DNA from: Sulfurimicrobium sp964384915
Lineage (GTDB): Bacteria; Pseudomonadota; Gammaproteobacteria; Burkholderiales; Sulfuricellaceae
Direction of reading: 5' to 3'
Assembly (NCBI GenBank): GCA_964384915.1
Contig: CAYLMA010000007.1
Span: 1 to 64,000, forward strand
Length of the DNA stretch: 64,000 nt
Shown here: piece after piece, positions 43,809 through 51,463 of the stretch
How positions within the stretch are numbered: the stretch's first letter is position 1
Layout of the letters: each line of letters opens with the position of its first letter
Notes under the pieces: generated by a model
Seen by the model: the letters and a program-made list of their open reading frames with translations, nothing else
The model's database searches: none
What the model was told of the DNA's origin: nothing
Program-made: the position numbers and the translations under genes

Positions 43809-44053
43809 TAGCGGAACAGCTTGTCGAGTTCCGGGCGCTCCTGCTGCCCTGGCTGTTCATTGACAGCCTGAACGAAGTCATCGTCCAGCTTGCCCGCAAT
43901 CGCATCCAGCCAAGACCAGTCGCTGGCGACGGGTTCCAGAATGACGGCGTTGCCATGCCGCCGGATTCGAACTTCCTCCCCCTCGAAGCGGAAGTCCTTG
44001 GGCAGGCGCACTGCCTGCGAGCGGCCCGACCAGAATATCTTAGCGGTGTCCAT
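43808..44053 (-). CDS. vapB: VapB antitoxin (AbrB/SpoVT fold)
   Basis: An 81-residue protein from the ATG at 44053 (MDTAKIFWSGRSQAVRLPKD), the typical VapB swapped-hairpin DNA-binding N-terminus. The C-terminal half would neutralise VapC. An upstream in-frame extension runs into the remains of another toxin gene and is not used. A Shine-Dalgarno (AGGAGG) lies just upstream. Confidence 0.92.
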   Translation of the reverse strand: MDTAKIFWSGRSQAVRLPKDFRFEGEEVRIRRHGNAVILEPVASDWSWLDAIAGKLDDDFVQAVNEQPGQQERPELDKLFR

Positions 44054-44097
44054 GATTGCCTCCTGATGGGATATAGCAAAAATATATACCTGCATGA

Positions 44098-44335
44098 CGC
44101 TTCGTGCAACTGGATGGCAATTTCATAGCTGGCTGGGGTGAGGTAAACCAGTTCCAGGTTGTCCAGTAATTCAGTGAGCGCGGCTTGTCCGGCTGCTTGC
44201 AGTTTGTGATAACCGAGAATTTCCACCCGACTGATGATTGAAACCTTGGGCAGGGTGTCGAGCAGCTACTGGCGTAGTTTTGGCGTGTTCCGGCTGGGTG
44301 GCGTAAATGAGGATGTTGCTGTCGGCCAGTATCAT
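44098..44335 (-). pseudogene. Frameshifted, truncated PIN-domain toxin
   Basis: Reading from the ATG at 44335, the first codons give MILADSNILIYATQPEHAK, a clear PIN-domain start. The frame is then lost near 44275. The continuation is found in another frame as SIISRVEILGYHKLQAAGQA and LELVYLTPASYEIAIQLHEA, and an in-frame stop lies at the junction. The 3' end, including the last acidic motif, is missing where the vapBC unit begins. The toxin is therefore inactive, while its antitoxin gene upstream remains open. Confidence 0.8.
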
Positions 44336-44337
44336 GC

Positions 44338-44586
44338 TTAATCGCGGTCAGGCAGGGTGCGATCTTCGCGCTGTTCGCGCTCCCATAGAGCGGGATTGGT
44401 CTTGGCAAAAGGATTGAGCGCGACGAGTTGTTCCAGCGTGCTGGAGAGCTTCATGCGGCGCTGCTGGTCGTTAGTGGAAGGTTGGCGGGCTTTTTGCTCC
44501 AAGTACAGCACGTAGTCGAGAACCTCACCCTGGAGCGGCAGCGGCAGCTTTTCCACATGCTGCTGGATGGTTTGTTCGAGATTCAT
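44338..44586 (-). CDS. Antitoxin-like protein of the decayed TA pair (DUF2281-type)
   Basis: An 82-residue protein starting MNLEQTIQQHVEKLPLPLQG, with VLDYVLYLEQKA, typical of small DUF2281 antitoxins paired with PIN toxins. It is intact, and its stop lies 2 bp before the ATG of the broken toxin. With no active partner it is an orphan antitoxin and may be decaying or may neutralise related toxins. Confidence 0.75.
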   Translation of the reverse strand: MNLEQTIQQHVEKLPLPLQGEVLDYVLYLEQKARQPSTNDQQRRMKLSSTLEQLVALNPFAKTNPALWEREQREDRTLPDRD

Positions 44587-44676
44587 GGCTTTTCCTTTTT
44601 GATCGAGTAACTATACCCTTTAAAAGCCTTTCGCCGTAGTCCCTTTTACCAGCAGTTCCTGCTCGAACCCGGCGAA

Positions 44677-46464
44677 TCAACGCCCAATCCTTATCACCGT
44701 TCCCTCACGCCGCATGTCGGCGGCACCGTGATGCGCGCCCGTCGCGAGGTCGATGGCAACGCCCTGCACCGAGCCGATGGTTTGCTTGCAGCGGTCACTG
44801 CCTGATTCTTCCAGCCCCACATGGCCCAGCATGCGCAAGGCATCCTGCGCGGCAATGCCGATACGCGGCTGCATGAAGTCCTGCCCGCCTTCGCAGCTCA
44901 CCTGGCCCGCCGCGTGTGTCACCGACAGGCGGGGGGCGGCGATGGCCTGCTGCAGGGTCATCCCGTAGTCGATCAGGTTGAGGGTGACGTTGAGCACCGA
45001 GTTGATGATGGACGACCCGCCCGGCGAGCCGAATGCGGCCACCGGTTTGCCATCCTTGAACAGCATCGTGGGCGCCATGCTGGAGCGGGGGCGTTTGCGG
45101 GGGGCGGCGTCGTTGGCGCCGGGGTTGGCGCTGCTGGCGCTGGGGGCGAAATTGAGGTCGGTGAGCTCGTTGTTGAGCAGAAACCCATAGCCCGGCACGG
45201 TGATGCCCGAGCCCCAGGTGTATTCAATGGAGCTGGTGTAGCTCACCACGTTGCCCCAGCGGTCGACGATGGAAAAGTGGGTGGTATGCGGGCTTTCCTG
45301 CCCGGCGGGCACGGGCCTGGGCCGGATCGGCCTGGCGTCATCCCAGGGGAGCGGATCTCCGGCCTGTGGCGTGTCCATCCGGCTATCCGTTTTGATCAAG
45401 GCAGAGCGGGATGCGATGAAGCCGGGGTGCAGCAGGCCCGCACGCGGCACCGCTGCAGCATCGTCGTCGCCGATCCACACGGCGCGGTCGGCAAAGGCCA
45501 GGCGCATGGCCTCGATCATCACGTGCAGGGTTTTGGGGCTGCCGAAGCCATAGCCCTGTGTGGCGTCGCCCAGCGGAAAGCGTTCGAGCAGCTTCAGCGT
45601 TTCGAATGTGGTGAGGCCGCCGGAGGAAGGGGGCGGCATCCCCGCCAGCGTCCAGCCGCGATACTGCTCGACCAGCGGTTTGCGGATGGCGGCCCGATAA
45701 TCCGCCAGGTCCGCCGGCGTCATGCGGCCTTTGCCGGCCGCGCCGAGCTCGTCCCGCGTGCGCTGCTGGGCTTTGATCATTGCGCGCGCCAAGGGGCCAC
45801 GGTAGAAGGCATCGGGCCCTTTGGCGGCGATCAGTTTCAGGGTTCTGGCCAGATCGGGTTGCACCAGCCAGTCGCCCTCGGCCAGGGGTTCGCCCCCGGG
45901 ACGAAAGATCGCGGCGGTCTCCGGCTGCAATTGCGTGCGGCCGTGATCGTTGGCGATATCTTCGGCCATGAATCGGTTCACGCGAAAGCCGCGCTCGGCC
46001 AGTTCAATGGCGGGTGCCAGCGTGTCGGCAAGCTTGCGTGTGCCCCAGCGGCGCAATGCGGTGTCGACGCCGCGCAGAGTGCCGGGCACGCCGACCGATA
46101 TGCCGCTGGTCGAGGCCTGCGGGAAAGGCATCGGCTTGCCATCGGGCGCAAACATGCCGGCACGGGCAGCGGCGGGTGCGCGCTCGCGCGAATCGACGAT
46201 GACGGTTTCGCCGGTTTTGGCAAGATAGATCATCATGAATCCGCCGCCGCCGATGCCGGATGATTGCGGCTCGACCACGTTGAGTGCGAACTGCACCGCA
46301 GCCGCGGCATCGATGGCATTGCCCCCCTGTGCCAGCATGCGGGCACCGGCAGCGGCCGCAGCCGGGTGGGAGACCGCCACCACGGCGTCGGGCGAGGCGG
46401 CCAGAGCCGGAAATGAAAGAAGACACAGGACGAGCCAGCGCGTGCAATGCGAACGAATGGGCAT
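44677..46464 (-). CDS. ggt: Gamma-glutamyltransferase
   Basis: From the ATG at 46464 the precursor is 595 residues, starting MPIRSHCTRWLVLCLLSFPALAA, a signal peptide. The large subunit contains NAIDAAAAVQFALNVVEPQS and SSGIGGGGFMMIY. The autocleavage site is the threonine in ESPHTTHFSIVDRWGNVVSY, which becomes the catalytic nucleophile of the small subunit. The GSPGGSSIIN oxyanion motif is also present. It hydrolyses or transfers the gamma-glutamyl group of glutathione in the periplasm. A longer frame to 46695 lacks a signal peptide at its start and runs into a repeat, so it is rejected. Confidence 0.93.
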   Translation of the reverse strand: MPIRSHCTRWLVLCLLSFPALAASPDAVVAVSHPAAAAAGARMLAQGGNAIDAAAAVQFALNVVEPQSSGIGGGGFMMIYLAKTGETVIVDSRERAPAAARAGMFAPDGKPMPFPQASTSGISVGVPGTLRGVDTALRRWGTRKLADTLAPAIELAERGFRVNRFMAEDIANDHGRTQLQPETAAIFRPGGEPLAEGDWLVQPDLARTLKLIAAKGPDAFYRGPLARAMIKAQQRTRDELGAAGKGRMTPADLADYRAAIRKPLVEQYRGWTLAGMPPPSSGGLTTFETLKLLERFPLGDATQGYGFGSPKTLHVMIEAMRLAFADRAVWIGDDDAAAVPRAGLLHPGFIASRSALIKTDSRMDTPQAGDPLPWDDARPIRPRPVPAGQESPHTTHFSIVDRWGNVVSYTSSIEYTWGSGITVPGYGFLLNNELTDLNFAPSASSANPGANDAAPRKRPRSSMAPTMLFKDGKPVAAFGSPGGSSIINSVLNVTLNLIDYGMTLQQAIAAPRLSVTHAAGQVSCEGGQDFMQPRIGIAAQDALRMLGHVGLEESGSDRCKQTIGSVQGVAIDLATGAHHGAADMRREGTVIRIGR

Positions 46465-46966
46465 GGAAATGAGCGGGTAGCGGAAGAGGCTCAAGCCTGC
46501 CCTATCTTGCCTGGGCGCGTCAATATGCGGGCCGGACGATGCAGCCGTGTCAGCGGGATCGTATATTGCTGCCTGATCACCAGTAAATAAACCCAAAAAA
46601 ACAGTTAACCGCAAAGGACGCAAAGGAACGCGAAGGAATTCAGTCGCTTGGACGGCGTGTGCGGCATACCCGATGGGTGATCCGTTCAAATTCATTAACG
46701 CCTTGTTTTACTTTGCGAACCTTTGCGTCCTTTGCGGTGAAATGCGGTTTTCAGGATAAGCTCGATGCAGCGATTTTCACACAACCTCTTCACCCGCCTT
46801 CCCGCCGGATACCTGCGCTCCATGGTCTTGAGCCGCTCGCACTGCATCGGCAACGGCATTCCGTCACGCGCGTTGAGGGCTTCTGCCGATCGGCGGCATT
46901 TTTCCGCTACACGGGTCCATCACAACTCATTTTCATCCGGCGCTTGACTTGACCGACCGGTCTAGT
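46465..46966. other. Spacer with repeat foldback between ggt and tetR
   Basis: About 500 bp without a supportable gene. It contains a CGCAAAG-type foldback (listed separately) and, at the right end, the promoter and operator of the TetR gene. Confidence 0.5.
46607..46738. repeat. Foldback of CGCAAAG-type short repeats
   Basis: The left arm (46607-46636) begins AACCGCAAAGGACGCAAAGG. The right arm (46711-46738) is the complementary CTTTGCG units ending TTTGCGGT. It is the same family as the element at 17611-17740. Confidence 0.65.
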
Positions 46967-46971
46967 ATGAT
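46944..46971 (+). promoter_or_regulatory. tetR promoter with NemR-type operator
   Basis: TTGACT (46944-46949) and TATGAT (46966-46971) with a 16-bp spacer form a good sigma-70 promoter. The spacer contains TTGACCGACCGGTCTA, a palindromic box resembling NemR/AcuR operators. Transcription should start about 46978, next to the ATG at 46979, implying a leaderless message. Operator position predicts autorepression. Confidence 0.7.
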
Positions 46972-46978
46972 GTGTTTC

Positions 46979-47581
46979 ATGATTCCCGATACCGACACCC
47001 GCAGCCGCATCCTCGACACCGCCCGCGAAATGTTTCACGGGCGCAGCTATGCCGACGTGGGCATTCAGGAGATCTGCGCCGGCGCCAGGGTGCAGAAGGG
47101 CAGCTTCTACCACTTCTTCCCGTCCAAGCGGGAGCTGGCCATGGCCGTCATCGACAACATGGCCGACGAGTGGGCGCACGGCTTCGTGGCCGAGTCCTTC
47201 GACCAGAACCTGCCGCCGGTCGAGCGCCTGGATTACATGATCGACGCCGCCTACTACTGGCAGAAGGCGGCCACCGACATGGAGGGGCGCATGCCCGGCT
47301 GCCTGTTCGGCAACCTGGCGCTGGAGATGAGCACCCGCGACGACGTCATGCGCGCCAAGCTGAACGCCGTGTTCGAAAAGGCCAAGGACAAGTTCCGCGC
47401 CACGCTCGACGAGGCGGTGCAAAGCGGCGCGCTGGCGGCCATGGACACCAACGCCACGGCGACCGCCATGCTGGCCTACCTGGAGGGCATCATCCTGCTG
47501 GCCAAGACGCGCAACGACCCGGACGTGATCCTGACCCTGGGCCCGGCCATCAAGACCTTGAGGATAGAACTGAGCCACTGA
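46979..47581 (+). CDS. TetR-family regulator, NemR/AcuR-like
   Basis: A 200-residue repressor from the ATG at 46979 (MIPDTDTRSRILDTAREMF). The helix-turn-helix is at about 28-50 (IQEICAGARVQKGSFYHFFP). The segment MPGCLFGNLALEMS places Cys108 where NemR-type regulators carry a redox-reactive cysteine. Two nearly identical operator boxes lie in the window, one in its own promoter and one upstream of tusA. Control of the sulfur-transfer genes and of itself is inferred. Two other in-frame ATGs at 46967 and 46970 overlap the -10 box and are disfavoured. Confidence 0.85.
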   Translation: MIPDTDTRSRILDTAREMFHGRSYADVGIQEICAGARVQKGSFYHFFPSKRELAMAVIDNMADEWAHGFVAESFDQNLPPVERLDYMIDAAYYWQKAATDMEGRMPGCLFGNLALEMSTRDDVMRAKLNAVFEKAKDKFRATLDEAVQSGALAAMDTNATATAMLAYLEGIILLAKTRNDPDVILTLGPAIKTLRIELSH

Positions 47582-47601
47582 AAAACGCTTTTTGCTTACC
47601 G

Positions 47602-47621
47602 CCCCGCACGGGGTTTTTTTT
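47602..47621 (+). terminator. Rho-independent terminator after tetR
   Basis: CCCC-GCAC-GGGG is followed by eight T residues, 20 bp past the tetR stop. The stem is short but GC-only. Confidence 0.7.
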
Positions 47622-47631
47622 GATCCATCAC

Positions 47632-47650
47632 TTGACCGACCGGTCATCTA
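47632..47650 (+). promoter_or_regulatory. Second TetR operator, upstream of tusA
   Basis: TTGACCGACCGGTC at 47632-47645 repeats, base for base, the core of the operator before tetR. It lies 43 bp before the tusA start, in the promoter region. No convincing -10 element is visible, so the exact promoter is uncertain. Confidence 0.7.
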
Positions 47651-47687
47651 ACGCGGCGCTGCCGCACAACTCGAAAGGAGAAATGCC

Positions 47688-47915
47688 ATGGAAGCAAATC
47701 AAACCCTCGACGCACGCGGCCTCAACTGCCCCCTGCCCATCCTGCGCACCAAGAAGTCCCTCAATGCCCTGCAATCGGGCGAGACCCTGAAGGTGGTCTC
47801 CACCGATCCCGGCTCGCTCAAGGACATGGTCGCCTTCTGCGCCCAGACCGGCAATGCGCTGCTCTCGTCGCAGCAGACGGGTGGCGATTTCGAATTCCTG
47901 ATCCGCAAAGCCTGA
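47688..47915 (+). CDS. tusA: TusA-family sulfurtransferase
   Basis: A 75-residue TusA protein: LDARGLNCPLPILRTKKSL carries the CPxP motif whose cysteine accepts persulfide sulfur. The strand pattern and C-terminal GGDFEFLIRKA are typical. In sulfur oxidisers TusA passes sulfane sulfur to or from DsrE-type proteins and heterodisulfide-reductase-like systems. It is co-transcribed with dsrE2, 11 bp downstream, and preceded by AAAGGAG. No rhodanese gene is adjacent. Confidence 0.93.
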   Translation: MEANQTLDARGLNCPLPILRTKKSLNALQSGETLKVVSTDPGSLKDMVAFCAQTGNALLSSQQTGGDFEFLIRKA

Positions 47916-47926
47916 AGGAGGCCGCC

Positions 47927-48556
47927 ATGCACATCGCCAAACTGCAAACCGTGGAAAACCGGGCCGAGGCCATGCCGTCCGACCTGGCCAGCCTGGATGC
48001 CTGGCTCGACCAGCGGCTGGACGAAAAACTGGCCGAGCGCGAGGCCGCCAGGACCCCTTCGCTCGCCATCATCGCCACCAAGGGCACCATGGACATGGCC
48101 TACCCGCCCTTCATCCTGGCCTCCACCGCGGCCGCCCTGGGCTGGGATGCTTCCATCTTCTTCACCTTCTATGGCCTGGAACTGCTGAAGAAGAACCTGG
48201 ATATCAAGGTCTCGCCCCTGGGCAACCCGGCCATGCCGATGAAGATGCCCTTCGGGCCGGAATGGCTGCAGCGCATCAACATGCCCATCCCCAACCTCAT
48301 CGCCGGCAACCTGCCCGGCTTCGAGAGCCTCGCCACCACCCTGATGGAGCAGACCGTCAAGGCCAAGGGCGTGCCCAGCATTGGGGAGTTGCGCGACATC
48401 TGCGTCGAATCCGGGGTCAGGCTGGTGGCCTGCCAGATGACCGTGGACCTGTTCAACTACGACAAGGACGAATTCATCCCGGAAATCGCGGAGTGGATCG
48501 GCGCGACGAGCTACCTGGGCATGGCGAAGGATGCCGACGTGTGCCTGTTCGTTTGA
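47927..48556 (+). CDS. dsrE2: DsrE2-family sulfur-transfer protein
   Basis: A 209-residue protein of the DsrE/DsrF/DrsH-like group. After an N-terminal helical region comes SLAIIATKGTMDMAYPPFIL, then WDASIFFTFYGLELLKK, the usual DsrE2 core. A conserved cysteine is in GVRLVACQMTVDLF, and another lies in the segment ELRDICVESG. Hydrophobic segments may associate it with the membrane. DsrE2 genes commonly follow tusA in sulfur-oxidising bacteria, where they act as sulfur carriers of uncertain direction. Confidence 0.9.
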   Translation: MHIAKLQTVENRAEAMPSDLASLDAWLDQRLDEKLAEREAARTPSLAIIATKGTMDMAYPPFILASTAAALGWDASIFFTFYGLELLKKNLDIKVSPLGNPAMPMKMPFGPEWLQRINMPIPNLIAGNLPGFESLATTLMEQTVKAKGVPSIGELRDICVESGVRLVACQMTVDLFNYDKDEFIPEIAEWIGATSYLGMAKDADVCLFV

Positions 48557-48682
48557 GGCAGCCTTCCCCTGAAAAGAAGAAGTTAGGGGGCGATGCGGCG
48601 ATGGGTGCCCCTTGCCGGGGGAATCCATCGCCTTGTTTCAGAGTGAGTGGCCACTATTGATATGGCACGAATTATCCGTGAA

Positions 48683-48730
48683 TGTAGGTCGGGCTGAAGC
48701 CCGACATGTCGGCCTAAAGGCCGACCTACA
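48683..48730. repeat. REP/BIME-type double hairpin
   Basis: GTCGGGCT-GA-AGCCCGAC (48688-48705) and GTCGGCCT-AA-AGGCCGAC (48708-48725) sit side by side, and the outer TGTAGGTCGG and CCGACCTACA pair across both. The GTAG leader is REP-like but differs in sequence from the REPs around the transposase. Confidence 0.75.
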
Positions 48731-48791
48731 GTCCGGAATAAAATGTGCCGGATCAATAGCTGCAATTGCGGGTTCAAAGTTCAGCGCAAGA

Positions 48792-49484
48792 TCAATGCGG
48801 CTCGCCCACCGTCAGGGAGCGGCCATTGTCGCGCGGGCCGAGGTCCAGCAGCCAGGGCACGGCCGTCCGCGCCCATTCGTCCGCTGTGGGATAAGCCCCT
48901 GCATCCGCGCCAAAGCAACTCCGGAGCATGTCCGTATCGATGATGCCCGGATTCAGCGGGATGGCCGCCATGCCCTGGGGAAGCTCCTGCGCCAGCGCCT
49001 GGGTGAGGCCCTCGATGGCCCACTTGCTTGCGCAGTAGGGGGCGACCAGCGGATCGGTGGAGCGTCCCCAGCCGGAACTGAAATTGACGATCACCCCGCT
49101 GTTTCTCTTGACCATGGCGGGCGCGAAATGCCGGATGAGGCTGGCCACGCCCTTGATGTTCACGTCGATGACGGCGGAAAACTCGTCGGCGGGCACTTCC
49201 CATAGCGGCGCATTGCGGTTGATCAGCGCGGCGCAGTTGAGCAGCAGGTCGGGTGGTCCGGCCAGTTGCAGGCAGCGCCCGGCCCAGTCGCGGACCGCTT
49301 CATCGCGGGTGACGTCCACCACCTCGAAGCGGTTGCCGGGGCCGGATTTCTGGTTGAGTTCCTGGATGGCTGCGCCGGCGCGGCCGCAGCCGAGAACCCG
49401 GTGCCCGAGCCGGATGAACTCCCCGGTCATGGCCCGCCCCAGTCCGCGGGTCACGCCTGAAATCAGGATCACTTTGCCTGTCAT
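48792..49484 (-). CDS. Short-chain dehydrogenase/reductase
   Basis: A 230-residue SDR with the cofactor motif ISGVTRGLG (TGxxxGxG type) and active site YCASK preceded by the serine in VIVNFSSGWG. Substrate and cofactor preference cannot be read reliably. It is separated from the TRAP operon by 125 bp and convergent with dsrE2. Confidence 0.85.
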   Translation of the reverse strand: MTGKVILISGVTRGLGRAMTGEFIRLGHRVLGCGRAGAAIQELNQKSGPGNRFEVVDVTRDEAVRDWAGRCLQLAGPPDLLLNCAALINRNAPLWEVPADEFSAVIDVNIKGVASLIRHFAPAMVKRNSGVIVNFSSGWGRSTDPLVAPYCASKWAIEGLTQALAQELPQGMAAIPLNPGIIDTDMLRSCFGADAGAYPTADEWARTAVPWLLDLGPRDNGRSLTVGEPH

Positions 49485-49609
49485 GAATTTATCCCTCGCT
49501 TGCGTATTTCCGGAAGTACATCCGGCGACCTTAGGCCCTGTCAGCCCGTTTAATTTTACAGTCTATCCTTGCCGGACGGCCTTTTGGAAGCGGGGCGTGA
49601 AGTTGTTTC

Positions 49610-51457
49610 CTACCTCACCAATCCCGGCAGCCATGTGGACAGCGCCGGGACGTAGGTGATGACCAGCACGCCCAGGGCCAGCACCCCCAGCGACGGCAAC
49701 ACGGCGCGGGCGACTTCGCCCATGGGCTTGCCGAACCGGTAGGAAGCGAAGAACAGGTTCATGCCGACCGGGGGCGTCAGGAAACCCAGCTCCATGTTGG
49801 CGAGGAAGATGATGCCCAGGTGCACCGGGTCGATGCCGAAGGCCAGGCCGATGGGCACGATCAGCGGGGTGACGACGATGATCGCGGAGTAGATGTCCAT
49901 GAATGCGCCGACCAGGAGCAGCAGCAGGTTCAGCGCCAGCAGGAATGTCACAGGCGAGCTGATGGTGGCGCGCACCCATTCCGTGGCCTGGTCGGGGATC
50001 TGCGCGTCGATGAGGTAGTTGGTGAAGCCCAGCGCCATGCCCAGGATCAGGATGATGCCGCCCACCAGAAGCCCGCATTCAGTCATCACCCGCGGCACGT
50101 CGCGGGTGAGTGACAGGTCGCGGTAGACCGCCACTTCGATGAAGAAGGCATAGAGCGCCGTCAAGGCGGCGGTTTCGGTGGGGGTGACATAGCCGCTGGC
50201 GAGGCCGCCGAAAGTCACCAGGGGTATGGCCAGCTCCCATTTGGCTGCCCACAGGGCGGCGCCCGCCTCGCGGCGGTCGAACGGGATCGGCGCCACGTCC
50301 GTGGGCTGACGGCGCATTCCCTGCCAGGCGAGCATGGCCGTCATCACCGCCGCCGGCAGCAGCGCGGCGAGGAACATGGTTTCTATCGGCTGGCGAGCGA
50401 TGATGGCGTAGAGGATCAGCGGCAGCGCCGGCGGCAGCAGCACCCCCAGCGAACAGCCGCTGGTGATAAGCCCGATGCCCGCGCGTTCGGGGTATTTCAC
50501 GCCCAGCAGGAGCGGCAGCAGCAGCCCGCCCAGGGCCAGGATGGTCACGCCCGAGGCGCCGGTGAAGGAGGTGAAGAAGCCGGTAAGCAGCACCGTGGCC
50601 AGCGCCGCACCGCCGCGAAAAATGCCAAACAGTGCCTTGAAGACACGGATCAGGCGCTCTGCCGCCCCGCCCTCGGCAAGGAAATAGCCCGCCAGGGTAA
50701 AGAGCGGAATGGCGGGAAGGGAGGGGTTGACCGTAAGCTGGTAGTGGTTCAGCGGGATAGCGGAGATGGGCAGGTCGGCTCCGGCGAACAGCACCAGCGC
50801 CGCCCCGCCCAGCACGATGAACACCGGCGCGCCCAGGGCCGCGGCGAGGAACACCACGGCAAGCCCCGGCATCACCAGTGTTCCCGGGTCGGCCCCGGCG
50901 CGCACCGCGATGTAGGCCAGGGCCACGGCCAGCAGCGCTGTGGCCGCGCGCAGGGCCAGGCGCTGCGACACACCCGTCAAGAGCCGCAAGGTGATGAAGG
51001 CGAATCCCAGCGGCATGGCGGCCTGAGCCGCCCACTGCGGAATGCCGTAGGCCAGCATGTTTCCGCCCTCGCGTTCGGCCAGCACGAAGTCGTAGCCTGC
51101 ATAGCACAGGAAACCGGCAACCGCCATGGCCACGGCGGCGGCGAAAATGCGCGCGGCCTCGCGCACCTCCGAAGGCAGGCAGTTGTCCAGGCTGGAGAGC
51201 GACAGGAGGCGGCCCTCCCGGACTGCCACCATGGCGCCCAGCATGCCCACCACCAGCACCAGGTGCTGAACCAGGGTGGCGGCATTGGCGATGCCGATGC
51301 GGAATACGCCGCGCAGTAGGATTTCCGTCAGCGGCAGCAGCACCATGGCGCCGAGCACCAGGGTCAGCGCGAGATCCTCGCCGCCGTGGAGGATGCCGCG
51401 CCAGCCATGCCTGGCGGGGCGCATCCTGGGCAGCAGCAGATCTGGATTCTGGCTCAT
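49610..51457 (-). CDS. TRAP transporter, fused small and large permease (DctQM)
   Basis: A 615-residue membrane protein. Residues 1-170 are DctQ-like (four helices, starting near GGEDLALTLVLGAMVLLPLT). Residues about 190-615 are the DctM permease, with GFFTSFTGASGVTILALGG and the C-terminal GFLTPPVGMNLFFASYRF. With the binding protein it imports a carboxylate or related anion driven by sodium. It follows the DctP gene by 6 bp. Confidence 0.92.
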   Translation of the reverse strand: MSQNPDLLLPRMRPARHGWRGILHGGEDLALTLVLGAMVLLPLTEILLRGVFRIGIANAATLVQHLVLVVGMLGAMVAVREGRLLSLSSLDNCLPSEVREAARIFAAAVAMAVAGFLCYAGYDFVLAEREGGNMLAYGIPQWAAQAAMPLGFAFITLRLLTGVSQRLALRAATALLAVALAYIAVRAGADPGTLVMPGLAVVFLAAALGAPVFIVLGGAALVLFAGADLPISAIPLNHYQLTVNPSLPAIPLFTLAGYFLAEGGAAERLIRVFKALFGIFRGGAALATVLLTGFFTSFTGASGVTILALGGLLLPLLLGVKYPERAGIGLITSGCSLGVLLPPALPLILYAIIARQPIETMFLAALLPAAVMTAMLAWQGMRRQPTDVAPIPFDRREAGAALWAAKWELAIPLVTFGGLASGYVTPTETAALTALYAFFIEVAVYRDLSLTRDVPRVMTECGLLVGGIILILGMALGFTNYLIDAQIPDQATEWVRATISSPVTFLLALNLLLLLVGAFMDIYSAIIVVTPLIVPIGLAFGIDPVHLGIIFLANMELGFLTPPVGMNLFFASYRFGKPMGEVARAVLPSLGVLALGVLVITYVPALSTWLPGLVR

Positions 51458-51463
51458 GGGCGC

